Source: an uncultured Clostridium sp. (GTDB lineage: Bacteria > Bacillota > Clostridia > Lachnospirales > Lachnospiraceae). From it: a stretch of DNA of 49,059 nucleotides. The notes under the pieces were generated by a model that was not told the origin of the DNA, ran no database searches, and saw only the letters and a list, made by a program, of their open reading frames with translations. Positions 1 through 9,698 of the stretch are shown here, one piece after another. Positions within the stretch are counted from its first letter, which is position 1; every line of letters starts with the position of its first letter. The DNA lies in NCBI GenBank assembly GCA_902496665.1, contig CABVBU010000023.1, positions 1-49,059 on the forward strand, given 5' to 3'. The position numbers and the translations under genes were made by a program.

Positions 1-152
1 AATTTAAAGATGTTTGTAAAAAAATACAATGGAAAGAACCGTATCAATATGGTAAAATCCCATTAAAGATATCGAAAAAAAGAAATGTTTATCGAGACAG
101 AGGGGAATGACTTGAATAACAATTCTAAAAACAAATCAATGGAGGACATGCT

Positions 153-1790
153 ATGAAGAAGATCATCGCAGCAGCACTTGCAGCAACCATGACACTGGGG
201 CTTTGTACCGGATGCGGCGGAGGAAGTCAGACAGCAGCCACATCAGCAGGAACTTCCGAGACACAGGAAGCAGCAGCATCCCAGGATGGAAAAACAAAAG
301 TAACGGTCGGTCTTACAAACACCGTTCAGACATTCCAGCCGTTCAACGGCGGCAACCCGTACTACAATATGATCCTCGGTCAGGTCTACCAGAAGCTTGG
401 ACAGAGAACAAGTCTCACAGACGGAACCTTCCAGAAGGTCCTGATGAAGGATTACGAGCAGGTAGATGGAAAAACATACAACATCACTCTCTATGAAGAC
501 ATTTATGACAGCAACGGCGTGAACCTCAAAGCGGAGGACGTTGCGTGGTGCCTGGCAGAGAACAAGGCACAGGGCGTCGGCGGTTCCAGCTGGTTTGAGA
601 GCGCGGATGTGACAGGAGATTACACACTGACCGTAAAGCTCATCAGTGAATCCCTCGGCGCGTTCGAGACCATGTGTGAGAGCGATGTTATCGTGACAAA
701 AGAATCCTATGATAAATCCGGTGACGGCATGGCAGCTGATCCGGTGGGAACTGGTCCTTATATGGTAACAGAATATGTAACCGGTTCCAAGGCAGTCCTG
801 GAAGAGAACGAAGACTTCTGGATGGACAATTCCAAGGAAGCGGAGCCGATCGACGCGGTTGCCCACAATGTGGATATCATCGAGTTCAACTTCTTAACAG
901 AGACGACCCAGATGGCACTTGCAGTCGAGAACAGTACCGTTCAGATGGGACTCTGGTTAAATGAGAGCATCGTTGGGGACTGCGCGGCAGTTGACGGTGT
1001 TGTGACAGATTCACTCATGAGCCCGCAGATCTGTGAGATTCTCTTCAATGAGTCTTCAAAGAGCCCGTGTGATGATGTGAACTTAAGAAAAGCCATCGCC
1101 TACTGTGTAGATAACCAGGCCGTGATCGACAATGTACTCTACGGTGTAGGTTCCATCCCGAAGGCCTTGGGAAAAGAAGGCCAGCAGGGTTACAACCCGG
1201 AGTGGGAGACCGAGTACGACTACTATCCATACGATGTGGACAAGGCGAAAGAGTATCTTGCAGCTTCCGATTATAACGGCGAGACATTAAAGATCATGAT
1301 CATGAGCCTTCCGTCCTTCGAGTCCGCAGCCCTTGTCCTTCAGGCAAACATGCAGGCCATCGGCATCAACTGCGAGATCGCTGAATACGACGATGTCACA
1401 TGGGGCAAATACCTCCCGGCATCCAACGGCTATACATATGATCTGACACTCCACAACCTCAGCATGAAGGGCGCGTACCTGATGCAGACACTTGCTACAT
1501 ATGTAGATCAGAATCAGTACCAGGATGGCTGCAACATGATGGGCGCATCCGATCCGACTCTCCAGGAGATCGTTGACCGTTGCATGAGCACAGACTGGAA
1601 ACAGGAAGATTACGATGAATTCTACAAATACGCATATGACAACTGCCTCCTCTATCAGTGGTACGCAAACGCATATACCGTTGCCCATGAAGAAGGAATC
1701 GTGATCCCGGATTCCGCAAGAGGCGCGATCAAGGGCGAACTTCTGATCGGTGCCTGCGAGTTCCCGGAGAATTGGAGCCATTTCGAGTAA
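153..1790 (+). CDS. ABC transporter substrate-binding lipoprotein, family 5 (peptide/nickel type)
   Basis: Extracellular solute receptor that feeds the membrane permease encoded next to it. The 545-residue product is the usual length for family 5 (DppA/OppA/NikA) proteins. It opens with a lipoprotein signal: basic MKK, a hydrophobic stretch, then a lipobox LCTGC with the lipidated Cys at residue 21, followed by a Gly/Ser/Ala/Thr-rich linker to about residue 45. The mature part keeps family features such as DPVGTGPY around residue 195. Start: GGAGG at 141-145 lies 7 nt before the ATG. It is first in an operon with both permeases and both ATPases. The ligand cannot be read from sequence; because esterase, lactonase and epimerase genes follow, it need not be a peptide. 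Confidence 0.93.
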   Translation: MKKIIAAALAATMTLGLCTGCGGGSQTAATSAGTSETQEAAASQDGKTKVTVGLTNTVQTFQPFNGGNPYYNMILGQVYQKLGQRTSLTDGTFQKVLMKDYEQVDGKTYNITLYEDIYDSNGVNLKAEDVAWCLAENKAQGVGGSSWFESADVTGDYTLTVKLISESLGAFETMCESDVIVTKESYDKSGDGMAADPVGTGPYMVTEYVTGSKAVLEENEDFWMDNSKEAEPIDAVAHNVDIIEFNFLTETTQMALAVENSTVQMGLWLNESIVGDCAAVDGVVTDSLMSPQICEILFNESSKSPCDDVNLRKAIAYCVDNQAVIDNVLYGVGSIPKALGKEGQQGYNPEWETEYDYYPYDVDKAKEYLAASDYNGETLKIMIMSLPSFESAALVLQANMQAIGINCEIAEYDDVTWGKYLPASNGYTYDLTLHNLSMKGAYLMQTLATYVDQNQYQDGCNMMGASDPTLQEIVDRCMSTDWKQEDYDEFYKYAYDNCLLYQWYANAYTVAHEEGIVIPDSARGAIKGELLIGACEFPENWSHFE

Positions 1791-1804
1791 GGGAAACTTA
1801 AGAC

Positions 1805-1833
1805 AAAGGGGAGCGGGCAACTGCTCCCCCTTT
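1805..1833 (+). terminator. Intra-operon hairpin after the binding-protein gene
   Basis: Perfect GGGGAGC (1808-1814) / GCTCCCC (1823-1829) stem with an 8-nt loop, followed by CTTTCTAAAAA. It sits between the binding-protein gene and the permease genes, the usual place for a partial terminator or mRNA-stabilising stem that keeps the receptor more abundant than the membrane parts. Whether it terminates is inferred. Confidence 0.6.
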
Positions 1834-1877
1834 CTAAAAAAAGAGCAGCCGTCTCGAAGAAGACAGGAGGACAGGCT

Positions 1878-2828
1878 ATGTGGAAATATATTTTGAAACG
1901 AATTTTGCTCATGATACCGGTAATTCTCTGCGTGACGGTGCTGGTATTTACGATCATCCATTTCACCCCGGGAGACGCGGCCCAGGTAGTTGCCGGACAG
2001 ACCGCGACGGAGGAAGAACTGAACGCGATCCGCGAGAGCATGGGCCTCAATGACCCGTATATCGTCCAGCTGGGACGCTACATGTACCAGGTATTTATCA
2101 AACATGATCTTGGAACCGCCATGGTAAACAAGACTTCCATCTCCGCGGATATGGCGGAGCGATTCCCGTATTCCGTTCTGTTGGCACTCATCAGTATCGC
2201 GCTGGCGATCGTCGTGGGAATTCCATTGGGAATCTATTCGGCGCTGCACCAAAACAAGGCGGGCGACCGCATCGCCGTGGTGATCTCCATGTTGGGAGTA
2301 TCGATCCCGCATTTCTGGCTGGCCCTGATGATGATCCTTTTATTTTCCATGAAATTAAAAATTCTCCCGGCTTACGGCGTGGGGGGGATCCAGTACTGGA
2401 TCATGCCGATCATTTCCGTCTGCCTCGGCGGTGTGGCGACGCTTGCAAGACAGACTAGATCCAGCATGCTTGAGGTCATTCATTCCGATTATATCGTGAC
2501 CGCAAAGTCAAAGGGCCTTTCAGAGAAGGACATCATCCTTCACCATGCGCTTCCGAACGCGCTGATCCCAATCATCACTGTAGCAGGAATGAACTTCGGA
2601 ACCATGCTCGGCGGCGGACTGATCGTAGAACAGATCTTCACGATCCCGGGTGTCGGATTCTATCTGACAAAGGGCATTACCCAGCGTGACTATTACGCGG
2701 TCATGGGCGGAGTCATTCTCCTCTCCATCGCATTCAGTGTGATCATGCTCCTGACAGATCTGATCCAGGCCTTTGTTGACCCGAGAATCAAAGCCCAGTA
2801 CGCTGGAAATGTGAAACGGAGGAAATAG
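1878..2828 (+). CDS. ABC transporter permease, DppB type
   Basis: Inner-membrane permease subunit of the importer. The 316-residue protein has an N-terminal helix with the typical WKYILKRILLMIPVILCV start, a large extracytoplasmic loop containing FTPGDAA, then about five more membrane helices. The EAA-type loop that docks with the ATPases is visible near residues 205-235 (ALPNALIPIITVAG). Start: AGGAGG at 1865-1870 precedes the ATG. Its stop lies 2 nt before the next gene. It pairs with the DppC-type product to form the channel; substrate unknown. Confidence 0.93.
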   Translation: MWKYILKRILLMIPVILCVTVLVFTIIHFTPGDAAQVVAGQTATEEELNAIRESMGLNDPYIVQLGRYMYQVFIKHDLGTAMVNKTSISADMAERFPYSVLLALISIALAIVVGIPLGIYSALHQNKAGDRIAVVISMLGVSIPHFWLALMMILLFSMKLKILPAYGVGGIQYWIMPIISVCLGGVATLARQTRSSMLEVIHSDYIVTAKSKGLSEKDIILHHALPNALIPIITVAGMNFGTMLGGGLIVEQIFTIPGVGFYLTKGITQRDYYAVMGGVILLSIAFSVIMLLTDLIQAFVDPRIKAQYAGNVKRRK

Positions 2829-2830
2829 AT

Positions 2831-3718
2831 ATGAATGACGCAATTTTATCATCTGTCGATATGGAAGAAACTCCGAAGAAAAAAAGCCAGGTGATCGAGA
2901 TCTTAAAGCGGATGGCATACAGCAAGGCGACGATCATCTGTACGATCATTGTGGCGCTGTTCGTCCTGATCGCGATTCTGGCACCGCTCATTGCTCCCTA
3001 TGGTTACGCGGATATGTGCGATAAATCATTCCTGGCGCCGGGCGGAAAACATTTGTTCGGCACAGACAACTTAGGGCGTGACGTGTTCAGCCGCGTGGTC
3101 TACGGAACGAGATATTCGTTAGGACTCGGACTTGCGGCGACCATGGTATCTCTGGTGTTTGGAATGCTCTTAGGCGCGGTTGCCGGATATTACGGCGGAG
3201 CTGTGGATGAGGCGCTGATGCGTTTCTGCGATATTATCCAGTCTATTCCGGGCATGCTCTTAAACATGGCGCTCTGCGTGGCTTTCGGAAGCGGAACCAT
3301 CAATACGATCTTTGCCCTGGGCGTGGGAGGAATCGCTTCCAGTGCCCGCCTGATGCGCGCGTCTTTCTTAAATCTCAGAAAAGCGGAGTTTGTGGAGGCG
3401 GCCCGCTCCATCGGCTGCAACGACTCCCGCATCATTGTCCGTCACATTATCCCGAACGCCTTCGCACCGGTCCTCGTCCAGACGACCATGAATATCGGCG
3501 GCGTGATCATGACGGCAGCGGGCTTAAGCTTTTTAGGACTGGGTGTACAGGCACCGCTTCCGGAGTGGGGCGCAATGCTCTCAGGCGGACGTGATTTCAT
3601 CCGTAAAGCACCGTGGCTCTGTATCTTTCCGGGTATCTGCATCCTGATCCTTGTGCTCTGCCTGAACCTTGTGGGTGACGGCCTGCGCGACGCGATGGAT
3701 CCGAAACTGAAGAAATAA
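2831..3718 (+). CDS. ABC transporter permease, DppC type
   Basis: Second permease subunit, 295 residues. The N-terminus has the short cytoplasmic helix and first membrane span typical of DppC, then the conserved HLFGTDNLGRDVFSR segment near residue 73. The EAA loop HIIPNAFAPVLVQ sits near residue 198, followed by GLSFLGLG and PEWGAML, standard C-terminal family motifs. The start is 2 nt after the dppB-type stop, with GGAGG at 2818-2822 inside the end of that gene, so translation is probably coupled. It acts in the membrane as a heterodimer with the upstream permease. Confidence 0.93.
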   Translation: MNDAILSSVDMEETPKKKSQVIEILKRMAYSKATIICTIIVALFVLIAILAPLIAPYGYADMCDKSFLAPGGKHLFGTDNLGRDVFSRVVYGTRYSLGLGLAATMVSLVFGMLLGAVAGYYGGAVDEALMRFCDIIQSIPGMLLNMALCVAFGSGTINTIFALGVGGIASSARLMRASFLNLRKAEFVEAARSIGCNDSRIIVRHIIPNAFAPVLVQTTMNIGGVIMTAAGLSFLGLGVQAPLPEWGAMLSGGRDFIRKAPWLCIFPGICILILVLCLNLVGDGLRDAMDPKLKK

Positions 3719-3730
3719 GGAGACATGAAT

Positions 3731-4708
3731 ATGAGTGAGAATAATTTTCTGGAAGTGAGAAATCTCACGATCCATTATGAAACGAAGCAGGAAACTGTCT
3801 ATGCGGTCAATGAAGTCTCCTTTTCCATGAAAAAAGGAGAGACCCTGGGGCTTGTGGGTGAGACCGGAGCAGGAAAGACCACCATCGCCCGTGCGATCTT
3901 AGGGATCCTTCCGGTTCCTCCGGCCGTGGTAAAAGGCGGAGAGATCCTCTTAAACGGCAATGATATTCTGAAGATGTCAGAAAAAGAGATGCACGGGATC
4001 CGCGGAAAGCAGATCACTATGATCTTCCAGGACCCAATGACTGCATTAAACCCGGTCATGACCGTCGGACGCCAGATCGAGGAGGTCGTGGAGCTCCACG
4101 AGCATCTGTCGAAGCACGAGGCAAAGAAGAGAGCGGAGGAGATGCTTGAGATGGTCGGCATCCCGGCGGGACGTTATGGAGAGTATCCGCATCAGTTCTC
4201 CGGCGGTATGAAACAGCGCGTGGTTATCGCCATGGCCCTGGCCTGCAACCCGGATCTTCTTCTGGCGGACGAGCCGACAACAGCCCTGGATGTTACGATC
4301 CAGGCACAGGTCCTCGACCTGATGAGAAAGTTAAATAAGGAAAAGGATACTTCCTGTATCCTGATCACCCATGACCTGGGAGTCGTTGCGGAGATGTGCG
4401 ATAAAGTGGCGGTCGTCTATGCCGGACAGATCCTGGAGGCAGGATCCCTGGAGGACATTTTCGATCATCCTAGCCATCCGTACACAGTGGGACTCTTCGG
4501 CGCGATCCCGTCCTTAGACGGCGATGAGGAGATGCTTCATCCGGTTCCTGGAATGACACCGAACCCGGCAGACCTGCCGTCCGGATGCAAATTCCACCCG
4601 AGATGTAAACACTGCACGGAAGAATGTAAAAATACAGAGATACCGATGAAGGAGATCGCACCCGGACATTTCTGCCGGTGTCTCCACATGGAAAGGGGGA
4701 ACCGGTAA
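3731..4708 (+). CDS. Oligopeptide/nickel ABC transporter ATPase, DppD type
   Basis: Cytoplasmic ATPase subunit. Walker A GETGAGKTT is at residues 43-51, the signature FSGGMKQR is canonical, Walker B LLADEP follows, and the C-terminal OppD/DppD Cys motif (CKFHPRCKHCTEEC) is present. It has 325 residues from the chosen start. Two ATGs are possible, 3725 and 3731; AGGAG at 3718-3722 lies only 2 nt from the first but 8 nt from the second, so 3731 is preferred. Its stop TAA directly abuts the ATG of the second ATPase. Confidence 0.92.
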   Translation: MSENNFLEVRNLTIHYETKQETVYAVNEVSFSMKKGETLGLVGETGAGKTTIARAILGILPVPPAVVKGGEILLNGNDILKMSEKEMHGIRGKQITMIFQDPMTALNPVMTVGRQIEEVVELHEHLSKHEAKKRAEEMLEMVGIPAGRYGEYPHQFSGGMKQRVVIAMALACNPDLLLADEPTTALDVTIQAQVLDLMRKLNKEKDTSCILITHDLGVVAEMCDKVAVVYAGQILEAGSLEDIFDHPSHPYTVGLFGAIPSLDGDEEMLHPVPGMTPNPADLPSGCKFHPRCKHCTEECKNTEIPMKEIAPGHFCRCLHMERGNR

Positions 4709-5668
4709 ATGGCAGAAAAACTGGTTGAAGTCAAAAATCTGAAGAAATATTTCAAGACCCCGAAGGGACTGCTCCATGCGGTGGATGACGTGTCATTCAG
4801 CATTGAAAAGGGAAAGACATTAGGTGTTGTAGGAGAATCCGGCTGCGGAAAGTCCACACTGGGACGCGTGCTGATCCATCTGGAGGAGAGCACTGCCGGA
4901 AATATAGAGTTTGACGGAAGAGATATCACGGTATTAAAGAAAAGGGAACTTAAAAAATTCCGCGAGGACGCGCAGATGATCTTTCAGGATCCGTATTCTT
5001 CCTTAAACCCGCGCTACACCATCGAGGATATCATTATGGAGCCGCTTCTGCTCTCAAAGAAGTACAGCAGAACCGAGGCGAGACAGAAGACAACAGAACT
5101 TATGAATTTTGTTGGAATCGCCCAGAGACTCCGCCTTTCCTACCCCCATGAGCTGGACGGAGGAAGAAGACAGCGTGTTGGAATTGCCCGGGCGCTGGCC
5201 TACGATCCGAAATTTATTGTCTGCGATGAGCCGGTATCAGCTCTGGACGTTTCTATTCAGGCCCAGGTTTTAAACCTTCTGCAGGAGTTAAAGAAAGAAC
5301 ATAACCTGACTTATATGTTTATCACCCATGATTTATCGGTGGTACGCCATATTTCAGATGATATCGCGGTCATGTATCTTGGACAGCAGGTGGAGACCGC
5401 GGAAGCAAAGAGTTTATTTAAGAATCCGCTGCACCCGTACACAAAGGCGCTTCTCTCCGCGATCCCGTCCACGGATATCCATAACCGGAAAGAGCGGATC
5501 ATTATCAAGGGAGAGATCACATCACCGATCGAGCCGAAGCCGGGATGCCGTTTCTACTCCAGATGCCCGTATGCGACAGAGGAGTGCAGAAAACCGGTAG
5601 AGTTAAAGGAAGTACTTCCGGGACACTTTGTGAGCTGTCATAAAGTCAAAGAGATCAATCAGCTGTAA
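4709..5668 (+). CDS. Oligopeptide/nickel ABC transporter ATPase, DppF type
   Basis: Second ATPase of the importer, 319 residues. Walker A GESGCGKST is at 42-50 and Walker B FIVCDEP at 169-175; the C-terminal Cys-containing OppF extension is present. The ABC signature reads LDGGR at 149-153 instead of the usual LSGGQ, so the signature Ser is replaced by Asp and the Gln by Arg, while the partner ATPase keeps FSGG. In heterodimeric ABC ATPases such changes can make one of the two sites degenerate. The gene starts directly after the previous stop, with a G-rich ribosome binding site at 4692-4699. Confidence 0.92.
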   Translation: MAEKLVEVKNLKKYFKTPKGLLHAVDDVSFSIEKGKTLGVVGESGCGKSTLGRVLIHLEESTAGNIEFDGRDITVLKKRELKKFREDAQMIFQDPYSSLNPRYTIEDIIMEPLLLSKKYSRTEARQKTTELMNFVGIAQRLRLSYPHELDGGRRQRVGIARALAYDPKFIVCDEPVSALDVSIQAQVLNLLQELKKEHNLTYMFITHDLSVVRHISDDIAVMYLGQQVETAEAKSLFKNPLHPYTKALLSAIPSTDIHNRKERIIIKGEITSPIEPKPGCRFYSRCPYATEECRKPVELKEVLPGHFVSCHKVKEINQL

Positions 5669-5717
5669 CGATCATTAAATTAAGGAAGAAAAACTGACAG
5701 ATGATGGAGGAAGATCT

Positions 5718-7385
5718 ATGGCAATTGGAATTGTAGAGACAAAGTATGGAAAAGTATCCGGCGTGGAGCTGGAGGGAAAATACGCCGGAATCACGGAATT
5801 CCGCGGGATCCCCTATGCGGCTCCGCCGGTGGGGGACAGGAGATGGAAGGCGCCTGAGGAGCCGGAGAGCTGGGAAGGCGTGAGAAAATGCGACACTTAC
5901 GCGAAGATGGCGTACCAGAAACTGGAGTACAAGGGGATCCAGACGACGAATGTCAGCATGGTGGAGACTTATTACGAAGGCATGCCGGAGATGAGTGAGG
6001 ACTGCCTTTACCTGAACCTCTGCACAGGTGCCCAGAAAGCCGGGGAAAAGCATCCGGTCCTGATCTGGTATCACGGCGGCGGACTGACAGCCGGTTATAA
6101 CCATGAGATCAACAACGATCCGTCAGAGCTTGCGAAGCGCGGGATCATCGTAGTGAACGTTGCCCAGCGTCTCGGACCGTTCGGATATCTCTCGATTCCG
6201 CAGCTCTCAAAAGAGCAGGGCGGAAAGAGCGGAAACTACGGTCTCATGGACCAGTTAAAGGCACTGGACTGGATCACAGAAAATATTGAGGCATTCGGCG
6301 GCGATCCGGACAATATTACAGTCGGCGGTGTATCCGGCGGAACCTGGAAATCCGCGGCGATCGCGGCCTGCCCGGCGGCAAAGGGAAGAGTAAAGAGAAT
6401 CATCGCCCAGAGTGTGTTCCGCTGCTATATGAAATATGCCACCATGGACGTGGCGGAACAGCAGGGATCTGAATTTATCAAAAATATCGGATTTGACCCG
6501 GAACATGTGACATTGGAAGAACTGCGCGCTCTGCCGCCGGAAAAGATCCTCACGGACGATCTTCCGAGAGACCATGTGATCGGGGACATGTGCTGCGACG
6601 GCGATCTCGTTCCTTACGAGACGGTTCTCGAGACATTCGAGAAGCTTCCGTGGAATGTGGATATCTTGAGCAGTACCACCTGCGGTGAGGCGGACGTCTT
6701 CGCGGCCCCGTCTGACCGGTATTATTACGGACATTATAAAGTTGCCGGAGGCGCGGGATACGGCGGACCGAAGCACTGCGACACGGCAGCCGCGTTCTAT
6801 GAGCACTTTAAAGATCTTCTCGGGGATCTCTATGAGAAATATGACTTCGAAAACCTTGTGAAGGTAACAGATGAAAATTCGGAGAAAATTTCAAGACAGC
6901 TGGCATCCTTAGGTCTCACAAGACCTGGAAAGGGAAGCGGAGCAAGAACGCTGATGAAGCACCGGATCATCTCCATGCACCTTGGAAAAATGCATTCGGA
7001 GTCAAAATATTATACATATCTGTTCACCCAGATCCTGCCGATCGAGGAAAAATATATCGGAACCTTCATGGATCCGGAGAAACTCCTGGCGTTCCACGGA
7101 AGTGACACCTGGTTTACCTTTAATTCCTTAAGACCTGGAATCCCGCCGCACCGCCCGTGGAGGGAGGAAGATTACCATCTGGGTGAGACCGCCTGCGATT
7201 ACTGGGCAAACTTCATCCGCACAGGTAATCCGAACGGGGAAGGACTTCCGGAATGGCCGTCCGCGGCGGACGATTACGGCTGGCTGGATCTGAACGCGAA
7301 GCCGGCAACCCACAAAGGACTGGAGTCCCGCCTCGACGAACTGATCCACGAATATGTGTGCAGAAGCTACGGACTCACGGATTAG
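5718..7385 (+). CDS. Type B carboxylesterase (alpha/beta hydrolase)
   Basis: Cytoplasmic ester hydrolase; no signal peptide is visible. The 555-residue length matches the type B carboxylesterase/pnb esterase family. The start FRGIPYAAPPVG (29-39) and SEDCLYLN (93-100) are family hallmarks. The oxyanion segment HGGG is at 119-122, and the nucleophile elbow GVSGG puts the catalytic Ser at 206. An HGSD motif late in the protein supplies the likely catalytic His. GGAGGA at 5706-5711 is the ribosome binding site. Being in the importer operon, it probably cleaves an imported ester or acylated compound; the substrate is not known. Confidence 0.88.
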   Translation: MAIGIVETKYGKVSGVELEGKYAGITEFRGIPYAAPPVGDRRWKAPEEPESWEGVRKCDTYAKMAYQKLEYKGIQTTNVSMVETYYEGMPEMSEDCLYLNLCTGAQKAGEKHPVLIWYHGGGLTAGYNHEINNDPSELAKRGIIVVNVAQRLGPFGYLSIPQLSKEQGGKSGNYGLMDQLKALDWITENIEAFGGDPDNITVGGVSGGTWKSAAIAACPAAKGRVKRIIAQSVFRCYMKYATMDVAEQQGSEFIKNIGFDPEHVTLEELRALPPEKILTDDLPRDHVIGDMCCDGDLVPYETVLETFEKLPWNVDILSSTTCGEADVFAAPSDRYYYGHYKVAGGAGYGGPKHCDTAAAFYEHFKDLLGDLYEKYDFENLVKVTDENSEKISRQLASLGLTRPGKGSGARTLMKHRIISMHLGKMHSESKYYTYLFTQILPIEEKYIGTFMDPEKLLAFHGSDTWFTFNSLRPGIPPHRPWREEDYHLGETACDYWANFIRTGNPNGEGLPEWPSAADDYGWLDLNAKPATHKGLESRLDELIHEYVCRSYGLTD

Positions 7386-7387
7386 AA

Positions 7388-8785
7388 ATGGAGAAGGAAA
7401 GCGTGGAAAAAGATAGAACGGCCCCTGCAAAGATCGGAAATGATTTTACAGAGGGAAAGATCTCCTCGCTGCTGATCTCCTTCATGGCGCCTTTTCTGCT
7501 GGCGAATCTTCTGACAGACCTCTACAACATGGTGGATATGGTCATCATCGGACAGTTTGTTGGAAGTGCCGGTATTGTGGCTGTGACCCTCGGCGGAAAG
7601 CTCTTATCGATGTGCACGAATGTGAGCATCGGGCTTTCTGCCGGAGGCCAGATCTTTATCTCACAGCAGATTGGAGCGAAAAAACCGAAGGAAGATCTGA
7701 ATGAGACGATCGGTACCATGTTTTCATTTCTTTTTGTACTGTCAGTTATACTTGGAATCATCTGTTTTCTGCTGTCTGAAAGGATCCTGCATCTTCTGGG
7801 AGTACCGCAGGAATCCTACACGTCTGCTGTTTCCTATTTCAAAATAACGAGTATCGGAATGCCGCTTGTGTTCGGCTATAACGCGGTGAGCTCTGTACTT
7901 CGCGGGATGGGCGATTCCAGGCGGCCTCTTTTATTTATAGGGATCGCCGCATCGGCAAATCTTGTCCTGGATCTCGTCTTCGTCCTGGCGTTCCGCCTTG
8001 GAGCGATGGGAACGGCGCTGGCAACGGTGATCGGACAGGGAATGGCGTTTGTATTTGCGGTACAGTATCTGTACAGAAAGAGAGAACAGTTTGACTTCGA
8101 CTTTAAAAAAGAGAGTTTCTGGATCTGTCCTGACAAGCTCTGGACGATGCTGGAGATTGGAGTTCCCACGGCATCCCAGAGTATTCTGATCCAGGGAACA
8201 CAGCTGATCATTATCAGGTCTGTCAATGGACTGGGAATCGCGGCGGCAGCGGCGTACGGAATCGTGGAGAAGATTATAACGCTCACGAGCCTTGTGACTC
8301 AGAGCATCAAAAACGCCGGCGGAACCATTGTGGGACAGAACGTGGGAGCCGGAAAGTATGACAGGGCGAAGGAGACACTTTTTGTATCCTTGAGGATCAC
8401 ATTGACGGTGGCACTGATGCTGTCCGTGACATCAAATCTGATCCCGAAAGTTATTTTTGGACTGTTTACAAATGATCCGGATGTCATGGTTTATGCCCCG
8501 GGCGTTATGCAGGTCGCTTCTGTCGGATATTTTCTCTCGGCAGTCGTTGGCTCCTTTGATGAGATCACGACGGGAACAGGAAACGCGAAGCTTTCCTTTC
8601 TGGCTGGTTTCCTGGACGGAGTTGTGTTCCGGCTGATCCTGGCATATCTGTTCGGCGTGTATTTTGACATGGGTGTGATCGGATTCTTCATGGGAAATTC
8701 CTTTGCAAGGATTGGTCCGATCATGGTACATACAACATATTATTTCAGCGGCGCCTGGAAACGGGCGAGGAGACTGGTTGATTGA
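7388..8785 (+). CDS. MATE-family multidrug/metabolite efflux protein
   Basis: Integral membrane antiporter of the MATE (NorM/DinF-like) family with about 12 hydrophobic helices. The N-terminal segment LISFMAPFLLANLLTDLYNM, followed by VDMVIIGQFVG, and later internal repeats are typical. From ATG 7388 it has 465 residues. That ATG is 2 nt past the esterase stop and has no good ribosome binding site, whereas a GTG at 7403 is preceded by AAGGA at 7394-7398, so the true start may be 7403. In this operon it may export a product released by the esterase or lactonases; that is inference. Confidence 0.9.
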   Translation: MEKESVEKDRTAPAKIGNDFTEGKISSLLISFMAPFLLANLLTDLYNMVDMVIIGQFVGSAGIVAVTLGGKLLSMCTNVSIGLSAGGQIFISQQIGAKKPKEDLNETIGTMFSFLFVLSVILGIICFLLSERILHLLGVPQESYTSAVSYFKITSIGMPLVFGYNAVSSVLRGMGDSRRPLLFIGIAASANLVLDLVFVLAFRLGAMGTALATVIGQGMAFVFAVQYLYRKREQFDFDFKKESFWICPDKLWTMLEIGVPTASQSILIQGTQLIIIRSVNGLGIAAAAAYGIVEKIITLTSLVTQSIKNAGGTIVGQNVGAGKYDRAKETLFVSLRITLTVALMLSVTSNLIPKVIFGLFTNDPDVMVYAPGVMQVASVGYFLSAVVGSFDEITTGTGNAKLSFLAGFLDGVVFRLILAYLFGVYFDMGVIGFFMGNSFARIGPIMVHTTYYFSGAWKRARRLVD

Positions 8786-8806
8786 GAGAGCAAGGAGGAA
8801 AAAGAA

Positions 8807-9697
8807 ATGGGCAAGAAAGCATTTGTGACCGGCGGAAGCCGCGGAATCGGAAAAGGGATCGTGTTTGGGCTTGCGGCGGAAGGATATGATATCGTATTTA
8901 CATATGCCTCCAAGAAAGAGGCTGCGGATGCTGTTGTGAAGGAAGTGAAAGAAACTTATCACAGAGAGTGCTTCTGCCTTCAGGCGTCCCTGGAGGTTCC
9001 TGGTGTGGCACATGAAGTCTTTGGAAAAGCGGTGGAGCTTTTAGGCGGATTGGACCTTCTTGTCAACAATGCCGGCCTCACGATCTGCGAGAGTATCCAG
9101 AACATTACGGAGGAGAAACTGGATCACCTTTTAAATCTCGATTTCCGCACCTTTGTGCTTCTGATGCGCGACGCGTCCCGCTATATGATCGACCATAAGA
9201 TCAAGGGAAATATCATCAATATCACCTCATCGAGAGGTGAGCGGGCATACCCGGAGTGCGGTATCTACTGCGGTCTGAAAGCAGGACTGAACCATGCGAT
9301 CAAGGCATTTGCGCTTGATGTATCCGGTTATGGGATCCGGATCAACAATGTGGCGCCGGGAGCAACGAGAGTCCGCACAAAACAGGAGATGGCGGCCCAG
9401 AAGACCGGGGATGCCAGCGACTATTTCTGGAGAAAAGAGTACGAGGATAAGACAAAGGAGATCACTTCCGATTTCTGGGATGAGCTTGGAACACTGATCC
9501 CGCTCTCCAGAGCCGGTACCCCGGAGGACATCGCCAATGCCGTGTGCTTCCTGGCATCCGACAAGGCGTCCTATATCACAGGTGTCACCCTGCGAGTGGA
9601 CGGTGGTCTGATCCTGCCTGGAATGCCGGAAGGCTTTGCGGGCCAGGGTGTAGCCTCTTCCGGTGGCTGGGGACGTCCGGCGATGGAGGAACATTAG
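8807..9697 (+). CDS. Short-chain dehydrogenase/reductase (SDR)
   Basis: NAD(P)-dependent oxidoreductase, 296 residues. The cofactor motif GGSRGIG is near the N-terminus, NNAG follows near residue 86, and the catalytic Ser (ITSSRG) and Tyr-x3-Lys (YCGLK) are all present, as is the C-terminal ITGVTLRVDGG of classical SDRs. A roughly 30-residue insertion after the active site (the region with DYFWRKEYEDK) makes it longer than the usual 250 residues. It likely oxidises or reduces a sugar or polyol-type alcohol handled by the neighbouring lactonases and epimerase. An A/G-rich ribosome binding site precedes the ATG. Confidence 0.9.
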   Translation: MGKKAFVTGGSRGIGKGIVFGLAAEGYDIVFTYASKKEAADAVVKEVKETYHRECFCLQASLEVPGVAHEVFGKAVELLGGLDLLVNNAGLTICESIQNITEEKLDHLLNLDFRTFVLLMRDASRYMIDHKIKGNIINITSSRGERAYPECGIYCGLKAGLNHAIKAFALDVSGYGIRINNVAPGATRVRTKQEMAAQKTGDASDYFWRKEYEDKTKEITSDFWDELGTLIPLSRAGTPEDIANAVCFLASDKASYITGVTLRVDGGLILPGMPEGFAGQGVASSGGWGRPAMEEH

Positions 9698-9698
9698 G

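Noticed and set aside
1287..2312. 341-codon open frame on the minus strand across the end of the binding-protein gene and start of the permease gene
   Set aside because: It lies opposite two clearly recognisable genes, has no ribosome binding site, and its translation is His/Cys/Arg-rich without family resemblance.
7253..7387. N-terminal extension of the MATE gene back into the esterase gene
   Set aside because: The extra residues are a frame-shifted read of the esterase C-terminus and are Arg/Gly-rich; the MATE fold starts after 7388.
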